This document shows, piece by piece, positions 32,835 through 43,472 of a stretch of 64,000 nucleotides of DNA. Within the stretch, counting starts at the first letter, position 1. Each line of letters starts with the position of its first letter. The position numbers were made by a program, and so were the translations under genes. The DNA comes from Tritrichomonas musculus (Eukaryota > Parabasalia > Tritrichomonadida > Tritrichomonadidae), in NCBI GenBank assembly GCA_039105265.1, contig JAPFFF010000045.1:496001-560000 (forward strand). The letters are read 5' to 3'. The notes under the pieces are model-generated. The model saw nothing but the letters and a program-made list of their open reading frames with translations. It was not told where the DNA came from and did no database searches.

Positions 32835-35126
32835 TCATTTTTGATCAACTATTTTTGTCTTTTCTGGAAAAGAATCCTTTCCTGTATACGAAACGGAAGA
32901 AGGAACTTTAATTTTTTCAAGTAACGAGCATCCTTCAAACGCGCAATCGCCGATAAAAGTCAAGCCACTTGGCAATTTCACATCCTTCAAAGAAGAACAG
33001 CCTCTAAACGCGCGAAAGCCAATCTCGGTAACAGACGCAGGCAGCGAAATTGCTGACAATGACGAGCAGCTGTCAAAAGTGAAGTTATCAACAGATTTCA
33101 AAGAAGAAGAAATCTTCACAATTTTGAGAGATGAGCAATTTGAAAAAGTGGACTCGCCGATAGAAATAACAGAATTTGGAATCTCAATTTTTGTGAGTGA
33201 TGAACAACCGTTAAATACGTTACATCCTATTTTAATAACGGATTTTGGAATCTCAATTTTCGAGAGCGATGTGCAGCACTCAAAGGCGCTGTCACCAATC
33301 AATGTCACCGACGATGGGATACTCACAATTTTGAGAGATTTACAACACGAAAAACAATATGGACTGATTGAATTCAAAGACGATGAAATTTTTATCTCAA
33401 AAAGTGAAAAACAGTCTTTAAAAGACCGCCTCTCAACGTGATTCACCGACGATGAAAAGTCAACTCGACTGAGAGACGTGCAGCCTTTGAATGCGCCGAG
33501 CTCTGAAAAAGGTGAGCCTTGAATTGACTTCACTTCACTTCCAAATCTAATTGAAGATATTTTGTCATTGTCATGGAAGTGGTCGTCTGTTCTTTCAACA
33601 CCGTCGATAAAAATGCCAATTTTTACTGACTTTTTTGTATTGAAAAATTGATAGGTTTGTTTGAAGTTTTCTGAAGGATACTTCAACTCGATAAGGACAT
33701 CGTTGAATTCTTTCAATATGTCGTTGAATTCCTTCGATTTGAACTCTTTCTTGAGCATTTCAATGGCTGCAGAACAAATGAAAATTTGACCTTCCTCTTT
33801 GACCATTTTTGCCAGCAATTTGTCATCTTCTTTTGAAACAATCAAAACATAGGAATCGTTTTCATTGTGTTTGAACTGGAGAAAGTAGAGCAAGAGCTTG
33901 TTAAGCTTGATAAATAGAGGATTCGCTTTGTCACCATTCTTACTTACGATGTCTGAAACAAGAGCTTGTTGCGTTTTCAATGGAAAAGTATTGAAAATTT
34001 CTATCGTAGCAACTTTGAATAGTTGCTTCTCGAGCTTTGAAATACGAATTTTCATTTCTTCGTTTTCTTTCTTGAGCTTTGAATAGTTCTTCATCAATTG
34101 CGTGTCTTGTCCTTTATTCTCGGGCGGTTTTTCATCAACTTTTTCAATTCGTTTTACCGGTTTGTTTGAAATTTTCTTAATATATGCAAAAAGTTCATTC
34201 AAATTCACATCATCAAGACAATATTTCGATTCTTTCTGTGACAAACTCAAAATTGAGAATATTTCTGAAAAAGTTGGCCGATCTTCCACTTTTTGAGACC
34301 AACATTTTTCAATGAGTTCTTTGAGCCCTTCTTTCATTGGCTGATCGAAGGTTGGACGAAGCCCTTTTTGAACTTTTCCAATAAGGGAAGATGGGGTGAT
34401 CTTTTTCTTTGCAATTAATTGGCTGTAGGCACGTTTGCCGGTTATTATTTCGTACATTAAAATTCCAAAAGCGTAAACATCAGATTTTGTGGTTAATACG
34501 GCGTTTGAAATGAATTCTGGAGCAACATAAGAACATATTGAACAGTTTGATAACAATTTATTTATTAAATTTTTGGTATTATAAAAATTTGAAAAACCAA
34601 TATTGGTAATATTTGGATGGTAATATTTGTCGAGAAGAATGCTTTCTTGTTTGATATTTCCATGAATAATATGACGATCATGAAGAATCATCATACCATG
34701 CGCTATTCCAACAAGTATTATTTGTTTTATTGTATTATCAAAATTTGATGGTAGTTTTTTCTTGCTAAGAATAGTAGAAAGAGAAACATTTGATATATAA
34801 TCCATTAAAGTAGTAAAATTATTTTCTCCTTTTAAGTCTTTAACTGAAAAACCTCGATATTGATTAATAGTTTGATCTTGCGTTTGAATTAAAATATTAC
34901 AATCATGTGAAATAAATTGTTCATTTTGATTATTTATTTGTATTTGATATGTTTCAGAAGTATACTTTTTCCCTGTTTTCTTGTTTTGAACAATGTATAA
35001 ATTTGGAGAAATATCAGTAGATTGATCAGTAATCATTGCATATTCTTCAATATTAATTTCATATTCACTGTTAATTTTCTTGGATTTTTGTTCAGGTTTC
35101 TTCTTCAATGGAGGCAAAGACGACAT
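32835..35126 (-). CDS. pseudokinase with C-terminal BspA-like LRR domain, 763 aa
   Basis: ATG at 35126. Residues about 20-295 form a TKL-type protein kinase fold: VAPEFISNAVLTTKSDVYAFGILMYEI and CWSQKVEDRPTF are canonical. However the catalytic loop reads HGNIKQES (N157 for the catalytic Asp, S162 for the metal-binding Asn) and the DFG position reads NIG (175-177), so phosphotransfer is not expected. A short coiled coil follows at about 345-372, then a middle region found in trichomonad proteins, then BspA-like LRR_5 repeats from about 545 to 750 (pattern F.GCSSL..I.IP.SV..IG). BspA-type repeats in trichomonads occur in many surface and intracellular proteins; no signal peptide or membrane segment is seen here. 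The likely role is a scaffold or sensor. The 3' half is markedly GC-richer than the 5' half. Neighbours are unrelated. Confidence 0.9.
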   Translation of the reverse strand: MSSLPPLKKKPEQKSKKINSEYEINIEEYAMITDQSTDISPNLYIVQNKKTGKKYTSETYQIQINNQNEQFISHDCNILIQTQDQTINQYRGFSVKDLKGENNFTTLMDYISNVSLSTILSKKKLPSNFDNTIKQIILVGIAHGMMILHDRHIIHGNIKQESILLDKYYHPNITNIGFSNFYNTKNLINKLLSNCSICSYVAPEFISNAVLTTKSDVYAFGILMYEIITGKRAYSQLIAKKKITPSSLIGKVQKGLRPTFDQPMKEGLKELIEKCWSQKVEDRPTFSEIFSILSLSQKESKYCLDDVNLNELFAYIKKISNKPVKRIEKVDEKPPENKGQDTQLMKNYSKLKKENEEMKIRISKLEKQLFKVATIEIFNTFPLKTQQALVSDIVSKNGDKANPLFIKLNKLLLYFLQFKHNENDSYVLIVSKEDDKLLAKMVKEEGQIFICSAAIEMLKKEFKSKEFNDILKEFNDVLIELKYPSENFKQTYQFFNTKKSVKIGIFIDGVERTDDHFHDNDKISSIRFGSEVKSIQGSPFSELGAFKGCTSLSRVDFSSSVNHVERRSFKDCFSLFEIKISSSLNSISPYCFSCCKSLKIVSIPSSVTLIGDSAFECCTSLSKIEIPKSVIKIGCNVFNGCSSLTKIEIPNSVISIGESTFSNCSSLKIVKISSSLKSVDNFTFDSCSSLSAISLPASVTEIGFRAFRGCSSLKDVKLPSGLTFIGDCAFEGCSLLEKIKVPSSVSYTGKDSFPEKTKIVDQK

Positions 35127-35836
35127 TGTTTATCTTTGAAAAAATAATACGTTTTTTATATTAGATTTTACATGAATATCTTTAAATTTTTCTCATAAAT
35201 ATAAATAAAAAATATTAATTTATGATTTAATAATAGTATTTTTAAATATATTTTAAAATTAATTTTGATTATTTTATAAATTCTTTGAAATTGATATAAT
35301 GATATGGAAATTACTTCATTAATAAGGTTTTAAACAATAAATTAGATATATTAAGTTAATATTTACATTTTAATATTAGAATTTATAAACAAATGCAATT
35401 TGGTTTTCCAATCAATAATAAAAATTAAAATAAAAAACTAAAACAGCTAATAATAACATTTAAATGAATTGTATTTAAAATGCTTTCTTTGCAATGATCA
35501 ATAACTATCATCTTGTTTTGGCATTGTTTTCAATAGAATTAAAAATTTTCTTTAAATTTTCAAATTCTTAAAAATTTGTTTCAATTTTTACATTTTACTG
35601 TCGTTGTCCTTTAAAAAATTAAAGAAAATCGGCCACTAATTGAAGTAAATAAAACAAATGAATTCAATAATTTTTAACTTTTTCAGGATAGAGAAAATAA
35701 TCAATTGAATCTATATTTTTTCAGAATAGTATAATCGACGATAATAAAAATAATCATTGAAATTTGAAATAAATCAAATAAACTAATTTTATAAAATGAA
35801 TCTCATTTTTATAATAGATTATAGATTTAAAAAATA
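35127..35836. other. AT-rich intergenic region between divergent genes
   Basis: Holds the 5' flanks of both the minus-strand pseudokinase gene and the plus-strand CH-domain gene. AACTTTTTCA at 35676-35685 is about 150 bp upstream of the latter. No gene seen. Confidence 0.5.
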
Positions 35837-38800
35837 ATGAGTTTAGCCAAAGTAAATGAGGACTGGATACCTCTTCAAATCAAAGTATTTTCGCGCTGGG
35901 TTCAAAATCAGTTGAATGGATCAACGAAAGAAAATATTACAGATATTACGAAAGATTTAACGAATGGTGTGGCTTTGGTTCAACTGGCTACAACACTTAG
36001 TCAAAAGCAAGCTTTTCACAAATGGTCGCAAGAACCTAAACGAAATCTAGACATGGTTCAAAATTGTGATATGGCCATTGACATGTTTCAAAAGGACGGA
36101 TTAAAATTTGTTGGCATATCAGGAAAGGATATTAACGATAATAACGAAAAATTGATACTTGGATTCATTTGGACTTTAATTTTACATTATTCAATTGGAA
36201 AATCAATCGATGGTGAATCAGATGGTTCCAAAATCAACAATTCAAACGGAAATAAAACTTCAAAATCTAAAACGAGTAAGGATGCCTTATTATCCTGGGC
36301 AAATGATCGAATGGGCGAATATCCAAATATTACAAATTTCAAACCATACGGACTTTCAATGTGCGCTCTTTTGGATTCTTATGTTCCCGATAAAATTAAC
36401 TACTATTCCCTCGATCCAAACAACTCAGAACACAATACACAACTTGCAAATGATGTAATGAAGGAACTTGGAATCCCAGTTTACGTTTATCCAGACGAGG
36501 CCATCAAATGCAACGACCAAGTTGATACAAAAATCATTCTTACCCAGTTGGCGTCAGCCAAAGTTGTTCTCGAGCAGCTCCCGCAGAAACTGGCCGCCCA
36601 AAAAGTTGAAAGCGACGAGGAAATAAAAGAAAAACTCGACAAAATGGAAGAATCTTCATCTGAGTCAGTTGCATCAGTGCAACAAAATTCAACTGAAAAA
36701 GTTGAATCACAGACTAATGAAGAAAAAGTTGTATCACAAAATGTTCAAGAAAAAGTTGTATCAGAAAATGTTCAAGAAAAAGTTGTATCAGAAAATGTTC
36801 AAGAAAAAGTTGTATCAGAAAATGTTCAAGAAAAAGTTGAATCAGAAAATGTTAAAGAAAAAGTTGTATCAGAAAATTCTGAAGAAAAAGTTGTATCAGA
36901 AAATGTTCAAGAAAAAGTTGTATCAGAAAATTCTGAAGAAAAAGTTGAATCAGAAAATGTTCAAGAAAAAGTTGTATCAGAAAATGTTCAAGAAAAAGTT
37001 GTATCAGAAAATGTTCAAGAAAAAGTTGTATCAGAAAATTCTGAAGAAAAAGTTGAATCAGAAAATGTTCAAGAAAAAGTTGAATCAGAAAATGTTCAAG
37101 GAAAAGTTGAATCAGAAAATGTTCAAGAAAAAGTTGAATCAGAAAATGTTCAAGAAAAAGTTGAATCAGAAAATGTTCAAGAAAAAGTTGAATCAGAAAA
37201 TTCTGAAGAAAAAGTTGAATCACAAAATTCTGAAGGAAAAGTTGAGCAAGAAAAGATTGATTCGAATTATCCTTCTTCACGAAGCGACCTTGAAAAAGAG
37301 CTCGAAGAAGCAAGAGCTCAAATTGACGCCCTGAACAGAGAAGCCGATTTATTTGCCAACACACTCAACGACAAATTGAAGGAGCTTGCCGAACTTAAGA
37401 AGTCACTCGAAGATGCCAAATCGTCCTCAAACGAAGAAGAGCTTGAAGCGCTTGGCCGCGAAGCCGAAATGTTTGCCACACAGCTGCAAGACACGATAGA
37501 AGAGAACAAGGCACTGAACAGGGAAGCTGATCTCTTTGCGAACTCATTGTCAGTCCAGATAGACGAGAACGAAGCCGTCAACAGGGAAGCAAGCTTATTT
37601 GCCAACAAGCTGTCGGACAGTTTAGAGCAAAACAAAGCGTTGAACAGAGAAACGGACATTCTTGCATACAAGCTTGACGAGACGCTGAAAGAGAACGAGG
37701 CAATCAAAGTGCAGAATGAAGCCCTGAACAGAGAAGCCGATTTACTTGCCTATGCATTGAATGACAAGATCCAAGAGAACAAAACACTGGACAGAGAAGC
37801 TGAACTCTTTGCCCGTGAATTGTCAAGAATGATCAAGAACAACGCTGCACTGAACCGCGAAGCCGATCTTTTTGCCAACGAACTCGACAGCCAAATAAAA
37901 GAGAACAAGGCATTAAACGCAAAACTCAACAGCAAACAACAACAACAAGAAACACAACAACAAGAAGAAGCAGAAGTTAAAACTAAAACACAAAAAGAAG
38001 TTGTTAATAATGGTGGTGATGTTGACGAGGAAGCTTTATTGTTTGCTAAAATGTTTGAAAAAGCTTGCAAAGAAAATGACCAATTGAAGAATTCTAACAG
38101 CAAGCTTGACCATGATTATCACTTCTTTGCAAAGAGGCTGCTGAATGAGATGAATGAAAACATTTCATTGAAAGAAAACAATGTTTCATTTGCCAACAAG
38201 TTGCACGACAAAATGCTGGAGAATGAGAAATTGCAAGCAGAAATTGATCAATTGAATGAAGCGTGCAATTTGTTCATATTTGAAATCAACGACAATCAAG
38301 ACAAAATGAAAGAGATGAAGAATTGCATGAATGATTATGAAAAGACAATCTCTGAGAATGCTTCATTGAAGAAGCAATTAGAAGAGAAAGAACAAGAAAA
38401 TTCAGCCCTAAACAGAGAAGCAGAAATATTTGCAAACAACTTGTCTGAGCATATTGATGAATGCGACGCTTTGAATAGAGAAACAGATTTGATTTCACTA
38501 ACATTGATGCAAAAAGTCGAAGAAAACGAATCATTAAATAGAGAAGCTGAGTTGTTCGCATCAACACTCGATCGCACTTGCAAAGAAAACGACCAACTGA
38601 AAAGAGATAATAAGAAACTTGATCACGATTACCACTTCTTTGCGCAGAAGCTGCTGGATGAAATGAACGAAAATATCGCACTGAAGGAAAACAACGCACT
38701 CTTCGCTAACAAAATTGGACAGGAAATGAAAGAAAACGACGACCTGAATAAAGAATGCGAAGAATTGGCCGAAGACGTTAAAGACAAAACTGATGAAAAT

Positions 38801-39283
38801 AAAGGACTGAACAAGCAAGTTGACGTTTTCGCTGACACTCTGGCTGACAAGTTAAATGAAAATCAAACATTAAATAGAGAAGCAAACATTCTTGCTAATT
38901 CACTGAATGACACAATTAATGAAAATTCAACATTAAATAGAGAAGCTGACATTCTTGCAAACTCACTGAATGACACAATTAATGAAAATTCAACTTTAAA
39001 TAGAGAAGCAGACATTCTTGCTAATTCTCTGAATGACACAATTAATGAAAATCAAACTTTAAATAGAGAAGCTGACATGCTTGCTAACACTCTAAATGAC
39101 ACAATTAATGAGAACAAGACATTGAATAGAGAAGCTGATTTGTTTGCTAACACACTGAACGACCAATTGATTGAGAATGAGGAATTAAAGAAAGATAATG
39201 AAGAGTTGAATGGTCAGTTGATGGAGAAAGAAGAAGAAAAAACTGATACAAAAGAAGAAAAACCTAAAGATGATCATAAATAA
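35837..39283 (+). CDS. tandem calponin-homology, coiled-coil cytoskeletal protein, 1148 aa
   Basis: ATG at 35837. CH1 spans about residues 10-120 (WIPLQIKVFSRWVQNQL ... GKDINDNNEKLILGFIWTLILHY) and CH2 about 148-245 (LLSWANDRMGEYPNITNF ... NYYSLDP), the paired actin-binding arrangement of alpha-actinin, fimbrin and filamin. About 20 copies of a nine-residue repeat (EKVVSENVQ) follow at about 288-470. The rest is an almost continuous coiled coil built from a recurring block, ALNREADLFANTL....EN, with periods near 20-21 residues. Two related segments read LDHDYHFFA. It probably crosslinks or organises actin filaments in the cytoplasm as a long rod. CH-domain coiled-coil proteins are prominent in the trichomonad cytoskeleton. 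The stop lies in TAAATAA. Confidence 0.92.
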   Translation: MSLAKVNEDWIPLQIKVFSRWVQNQLNGSTKENITDITKDLTNGVALVQLATTLSQKQAFHKWSQEPKRNLDMVQNCDMAIDMFQKDGLKFVGISGKDINDNNEKLILGFIWTLILHYSIGKSIDGESDGSKINNSNGNKTSKSKTSKDALLSWANDRMGEYPNITNFKPYGLSMCALLDSYVPDKINYYSLDPNNSEHNTQLANDVMKELGIPVYVYPDEAIKCNDQVDTKIILTQLASAKVVLEQLPQKLAAQKVESDEEIKEKLDKMEESSSESVASVQQNSTEKVESQTNEEKVVSQNVQEKVVSENVQEKVVSENVQEKVVSENVQEKVESENVKEKVVSENSEEKVVSENVQEKVVSENSEEKVESENVQEKVVSENVQEKVVSENVQEKVVSENSEEKVESENVQEKVESENVQGKVESENVQEKVESENVQEKVESENVQEKVESENSEEKVESQNSEGKVEQEKIDSNYPSSRSDLEKELEEARAQIDALNREADLFANTLNDKLKELAELKKSLEDAKSSSNEEELEALGREAEMFATQLQDTIEENKALNREADLFANSLSVQIDENEAVNREASLFANKLSDSLEQNKALNRETDILAYKLDETLKENEAIKVQNEALNREADLLAYALNDKIQENKTLDREAELFARELSRMIKNNAALNREADLFANELDSQIKENKALNAKLNSKQQQQETQQQEEAEVKTKTQKEVVNNGGDVDEEALLFAKMFEKACKENDQLKNSNSKLDHDYHFFAKRLLNEMNENISLKENNVSFANKLHDKMLENEKLQAEIDQLNEACNLFIFEINDNQDKMKEMKNCMNDYEKTISENASLKKQLEEKEQENSALNREAEIFANNLSEHIDECDALNRETDLISLTLMQKVEENESLNREAELFASTLDRTCKENDQLKRDNKKLDHDYHFFAQKLLDEMNENIALKENNALFANKIGQEMKENDDLNKECEELAEDVKDKTDENKGLNKQVDVFADTLADKLNENQTLNREANILANSLNDTINENSTLNREADILANSLNDTINENSTLNREADILANSLNDTINENQTLNREADMLANTLNDTINENKTLNREADLFANTLNDQLIENEELKKDNEELNGQLMEKEEEKTDTKEEKPKDDHK
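36695..37243 (+). repeat. in-frame 27-bp coding minisatellite
   Basis: About 20 copies of a 27-bp unit (GAAAAAGTTGTATCAGAAAA plus 7 more bases) encode EKV[V/E]SEN[VQ/SE]. The period is a multiple of three, so copy-number change would alter rod length without breaking the frame. Confidence 0.9.
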
Positions 39284-39976
39284 GATTTAATACTCTTTGT
39301 TGATATTAATAACAAAATTACCATGTGTGTGATTAAAAAAAATACTCTAAATTTTTATTTTTTATAAAGAATAAATTAGATAATCTAGAAAGATTTAATA
39401 TCATCAATATGAATTTTCTACTTTCAATTTAAGGTTCTCCTTTCAAATTCATAAGATAAAATTCAATGAGATTTCACAAATAAAATATACATAAATATCG
39501 TTTTTAAAAATGAATTAAAATATAAAATTTATATAGATATATATTTCAAAAGATTGAATAAAAATATATTTATGAAATATTACCGATTTTGTTTTTTTAC
39601 AGATAGAAACCACAAAAATTAAAAAATCAATAAAATTTTGAATAAAAGAAGATTTAATCGTTGAGGCTAAATATTTTTATTTTTCACCAAAACTTTTTCC
39701 GAAAAATGCTCTATTGAATTATATATTCTATGAGTTAATTCAATATTGAATAATATACATTTTTTTAGGGAAGGAGAACCTTAAATTATTAATAAATATT
39801 TATTTGATCATTCATAGAAATATGGAAAGAAATCAAATGGAATAGATTGTTGAAATAAGACATTTTTTTAAAAAAAATGTGATTATTGTTGTTTCAAAAA
39901 ACGATTTTTTCTTTCAAAAATGAAAATGATTTTTTTTATTTGTTAGTTTCATGTCACTTAGTTTTATTAAGCATAA
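39284..39976. other. intergenic region holding a MITE
   Basis: Apart from the 348-bp MITE at 39433-39780 the sequence is featureless AT-rich DNA. Confidence 0.5.
39433..39780 (+). mobile_element. MITE family 1, copy 1 (348 bp)
   Basis: The ends are GGTTCTCCTTTC... and ...GGGAAGGAGAACC, flanked by TTAA on both sides (39429-39432, 39781-39784). A second copy of the same length lies in opposite orientation at 63633-63980. No coding capacity. The TTAA flank suggests a piggyBac-like source, but TA duplication with slightly longer ends fits equally well. Confidence 0.88.
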
Positions 39977-40519
39977 ATGCAGAACGATTGTCCGGTTTCA
40001 TTTTACAACAAAAACATTAATTATGCATTGTTCAAGATGAAATCATTCATTGTTGTCGAAAATCGTCAATATGATGTTTTAATTAATAATTTAAAACAAG
40101 TTATTATTCCTGATTCTCAAATTATTTATAGCTATTATTATGAATATAATGGAAATTCTAAGCGATTTCAGCGAAATTGTGATGTAATTCTAGATCCATA
40201 TACAATGACAATTGATGGTATTGAAGAAAATATATTTACAAAAAGGTGGAAAGAACGGACTGGGCACCATAAAAGAGCATATGGTGAGGAGCATGGAAGT
40301 CTAATGATAAAATTAAACAAAAAATGGAAATTTGATAAGGAAATAACTAAAGAAAATATAACTGGCAATGGAAAAGAATATGTCATAATTAATAATATTG
40401 ATCAGCATTCACTATCTTTCGATTTCGTTCCACTTCCACCTGGAAAAGGCAAACAATGGCAAGTTGGTCCGTTCTGGTTTTTATTAAACGATCATTTAAA
40501 AGTAAGTCCGACTAATTAA
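39977..40519 (+). CDS. unknown protein, 180 aa
   Basis: ATG at 39977; stop in TAAA. Not recognised. The sequence is rich in beta-type segments (KSFIVVENRQYDVLI, IIYSYYYEYNG, QWQVGPFWFLLND) and lacks a signal peptide or transmembrane helix. Its composition and clean frame in very AT-rich DNA support a real gene. It could be a small all-beta domain protein, but I will not assign a function. Confidence 0.6.
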   Translation: MQNDCPVSFYNKNINYALFKMKSFIVVENRQYDVLINNLKQVIIPDSQIIYSYYYEYNGNSKRFQRNCDVILDPYTMTIDGIEENIFTKRWKERTGHHKRAYGEEHGSLMIKLNKKWKFDKEITKENITGNGKEYVIINNIDQHSLSFDFVPLPPGKGKQWQVGPFWFLLNDHLKVSPTN

Positions 40520-41350
40520 ATTGATCACTATAAGCAAATATATAAGTATTATTTAAAAAAAAAGAATATTGAAATTTATTATTATTTTTTAATAAATAAC
40601 CCAAATATCAAAATAAAATTTTATGGCTTCATAATTATAAATATGACTCTAAAAGAAAAACCAAAAGCAAATTTTTGAAAAAAAAAAAAAAAAAAACCTT
40701 ATTTTTCAATAGACTTATTGAAAATATTCTATGAGAAAAGTTTTCTGAGCATAAATTTTGACCAATTCAAAATTCTATTATTGTAATCGATTTTTATATA
40801 ACATGTCACATCTCCAGTTTTTTCATTATTTTAATTCCTCATTGAAAATAATTATTATAGTATATATATCAAATTAATTATGTTTTTAAAATGTTTATAA
40901 TTATTTAAAATATCAAATAAATCATTATATTATTTTAAATAGTAAAATATATATGTTTTGAGTTTTCAACATATAAATACCTCAATTTTTTATTCTTTTG
41001 GTATATTTATAAAATATCTAAAGAAAAAATAATTATTATAAGATATTTATTATATATATATTTTATAAATATTATATAATATTTAATAAAGTAATTGTAA
41101 ATTTTAAATATCTAAATTAACCAATAAAATAAATTTATTTATATAATTTATTTCAAATTTGTTTCAGTTTAAAATTATATCATTAATATATCATCAAATA
41201 AAAATACTATGCTTAAAAATATAATAATATATTATAAAAAATTAAAAATAATGATAAAAATTTTATAAATAAACAAAAATATTAGTAATTTTTTAAAATA
41301 TAAATATATTGTTACAAATCCATAAAATAAAATTGCTAAATTTTCCATAA
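40520..41350. other. AT-rich intergenic DNA
   Basis: About 0.8 kb at very high A+T, with an A run at about 40678-40696. No gene or structured element seen. Confidence 0.5.
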
Positions 41351-42907
41351 ATGTACCCTCGCCCGGCGAAAACTCGCAAATCAATTGAGCCGGCAAATGG
41401 AAAAAAAACAGCAAAGAAAAAGCAGGGCAGTGCTCAAGAGAATCCTCGAACTCTTGCTAATCAAATATTAAAAAATCGAAAAACATTATCTGTACCGATT
41501 TCAGATATGCCGCAAGGCATTGGATTACAGCGTGCAGTGTCATCAACATATTCTGTGACAGAATACCAGCCAATTGCAGAACTTCCCGAGCTAAGTTCAG
41601 TATCAGAAGAAAATTTTAACGATTTACTCAGACAAAAACTAGAACAATGCTGCCATGTATGTAATTTTGCAGATCCAGGTTCTGGTCTCAAAGACAAAGA
41701 TTTAAAATCAAATTATCTTCAAGAAATATATGATTATTTATGCAAACCAAATTTTTTTACATTAATTGAACCACAAACTTTAGATTATTTTTTACGAATG
41801 ATTAAACATAATGTCATTAGATCAATGCCGCCTCTTGCCGAACTCTCAAAAGTACCAATATTTGGAGATGACATTAATGATAAATTTTCAGAGCTTAGTT
41901 GGCCGCATCTCAGAATTGTATATGAAATTTTTTTAAAATTATTAGATTCGAAGCCGATCAGTCCGCAAATATTTTTAAGATGTTTCACAGCCAAATTTAT
42001 TCATAGAATACTAGCCCTATTCAACTCTGCAGATCAACGAGAGCGAAACTATTTGAAAATGGTATTATTTAAAATATATCTTAAATTTGCCACGGTTAGA
42101 CTTACGATACGACAAGCCATTCAACATCTTTTCCACACCTATACGTATGAAATCCATTATTTTTCCGGAATTACAGAATTATTAGAAATTATGTATTCGA
42201 TAATTAACGGCTTTAATGTTCCATTGAAAGAAGAGCACAAGAACTTTTTGATAACGACCTTACTACCGTTATACACATCGAATTTTCTTCATCTCTTCCA
42301 TGAAAGTCTTTTCCATTGTGTTTCACAGTATGTAAACAAAGAAAATACGTTAATAACGCACGTTATCAAATTTTTAATGCATATTTGGCCGGCCACATAT
42401 TCATTCAAAGAAGCCTTTTTTGTCCGGCACCTGATGAAGTACATTGAGATGATCAACGAAGACCAGTTTGTTGAATTGATGATTCCACTTTTTCATAGGA
42501 TCGGCAGTTGCATCCTCTCAACGAGCTACCAGGTGAGCGAGCTCGCCATCCTTCTCTGGAAGAACGACAAGTTCATACTGATGACCGTGGCACACTCAGA
42601 GGTGCTCTTCCCGGTCATCTGCCCCTACCTTTACAAGGCCGGCACGTCGCACTGGAACACGACGATACGAAACGAGTCGGTTTCCGTCATCAGAATCTTC
42701 ATGGTGATGTCAAACGACGTCTTCACCGCCTACAGCAAGTCACTCAAGAACCACGAGCTCCAGGAGCTGAAGAAGCTCGACGCAAAGAAGTCTTTCTGGA
42801 CGTTTCTCATCGACAACGGAGACATCGACGCCGATGACGCCAACGAAAAGAAGAAATCGCTCGACAGGACTTTCCCTGAACTGAAGAATTTTAAGAAAAC
42901 AGGCTGA
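41351..42907 (+). CDS. PP2A regulatory subunit B56 (B'), 518 aa
   Basis: ATG at 41351. After a basic N-terminal tail (1-75), residues about 75-500 match the HEAT-like B56 fold. Diagnostic stretches are LSWPHLRIVYEIFLKLL, FNSADQRERNYLKMVLFKIY, GITELLEIMYSIINGFNVPLKEEHK (with the conserved loop that contacts the PP2A catalytic subunit), LMIPLFHRIG and SHWNTTIRNESV. B56 subunits direct PP2A to LxxIxE-containing targets in kinetochore, cell-cycle and signalling roles. Length is normal. The last roughly 450 bp (from about 42440) are abruptly GC-rich compared with the AT-rich 5' two-thirds, though the frame and family match continue across the switch. Confidence 0.95.
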   Translation: MYPRPAKTRKSIEPANGKKTAKKKQGSAQENPRTLANQILKNRKTLSVPISDMPQGIGLQRAVSSTYSVTEYQPIAELPELSSVSEENFNDLLRQKLEQCCHVCNFADPGSGLKDKDLKSNYLQEIYDYLCKPNFFTLIEPQTLDYFLRMIKHNVIRSMPPLAELSKVPIFGDDINDKFSELSWPHLRIVYEIFLKLLDSKPISPQIFLRCFTAKFIHRILALFNSADQRERNYLKMVLFKIYLKFATVRLTIRQAIQHLFHTYTYEIHYFSGITELLEIMYSIINGFNVPLKEEHKNFLITTLLPLYTSNFLHLFHESLFHCVSQYVNKENTLITHVIKFLMHIWPATYSFKEAFFVRHLMKYIEMINEDQFVELMIPLFHRIGSCILSTSYQVSELAILLWKNDKFILMTVAHSEVLFPVICPYLYKAGTSHWNTTIRNESVSVIRIFMVMSNDVFTAYSKSLKNHELQELKKLDAKKSFWTFLIDNGDIDADDANEKKKSLDRTFPELKNFKKTG

Positions 42908-43472
42908 TTGTTTACGTTGTTTGTTTTTGTTCTTTTTTTCAAGTAGATTGAAATAGAATGAGTCTTTCAAATGATGTAAACCTCTCAAAAAGTTTGCCTT
43001 CAAATCAATTTTGATGGGTTTGGCTTTGTATATTGATAGCATTTATAGTTGTTTATGATTGATGTTGGAATGTTATATGATCCACAAAGGATTTCTTTAT
43101 TTCATGTATGCATGTATTTATTTTTAAAAATATATATTAAAATTTGTTAATTATTTCTTGTTCTTTTAAATATTTTTTTTTCTTATACTTCTTTTTTCTT
43201 CGGATGATATTAAAATCTTATCTGTCTTTTTTTTTTTTTTTTTAGAGTTAAAAAATTTATTTAATATAAAATGATTGTAGATAAGTTATATAGAATCAAA
43301 ATATATAATATATGACTACAATAAAATCTAAAGAATAAGTATTATTATTGAATATATAAAGAATAATGATGATTTTTATGAAATAATTTTTGCCTAGGCA
43401 AGAAATTCAATTTTTAAATGCTCTCTCAAATTTTGAGAAATACTATTAAATTTTTGAATATAAATTTATAAA
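42908..43472. other. intergenic region
   Basis: The first 150 bp retain moderate GC (3' flank of the B56 gene); the rest is AT-rich with a T run at 43229-43244. No gene seen. Confidence 0.5.

Noticed and set aside
36669-37364. Long open frames of 221 and 170 codons in other frames of the 27-bp repeat
   Set aside because: Shadows produced by a period divisible by three; composition is a simple KKKLYQKMF-type repeat and the CH-protein frame explains the region.
38286-38850. Antisense Ser/Phe-rich frames under the coiled-coil region
   Set aside because: Mirror of Glu/Lys/Asn-rich codons on the coding strand.
42508-42837. 109-codon Arg/His-rich frame inside the B56 gene
   Set aside because: Alternative frame in the GC-rich 3' part; no protein-like features.
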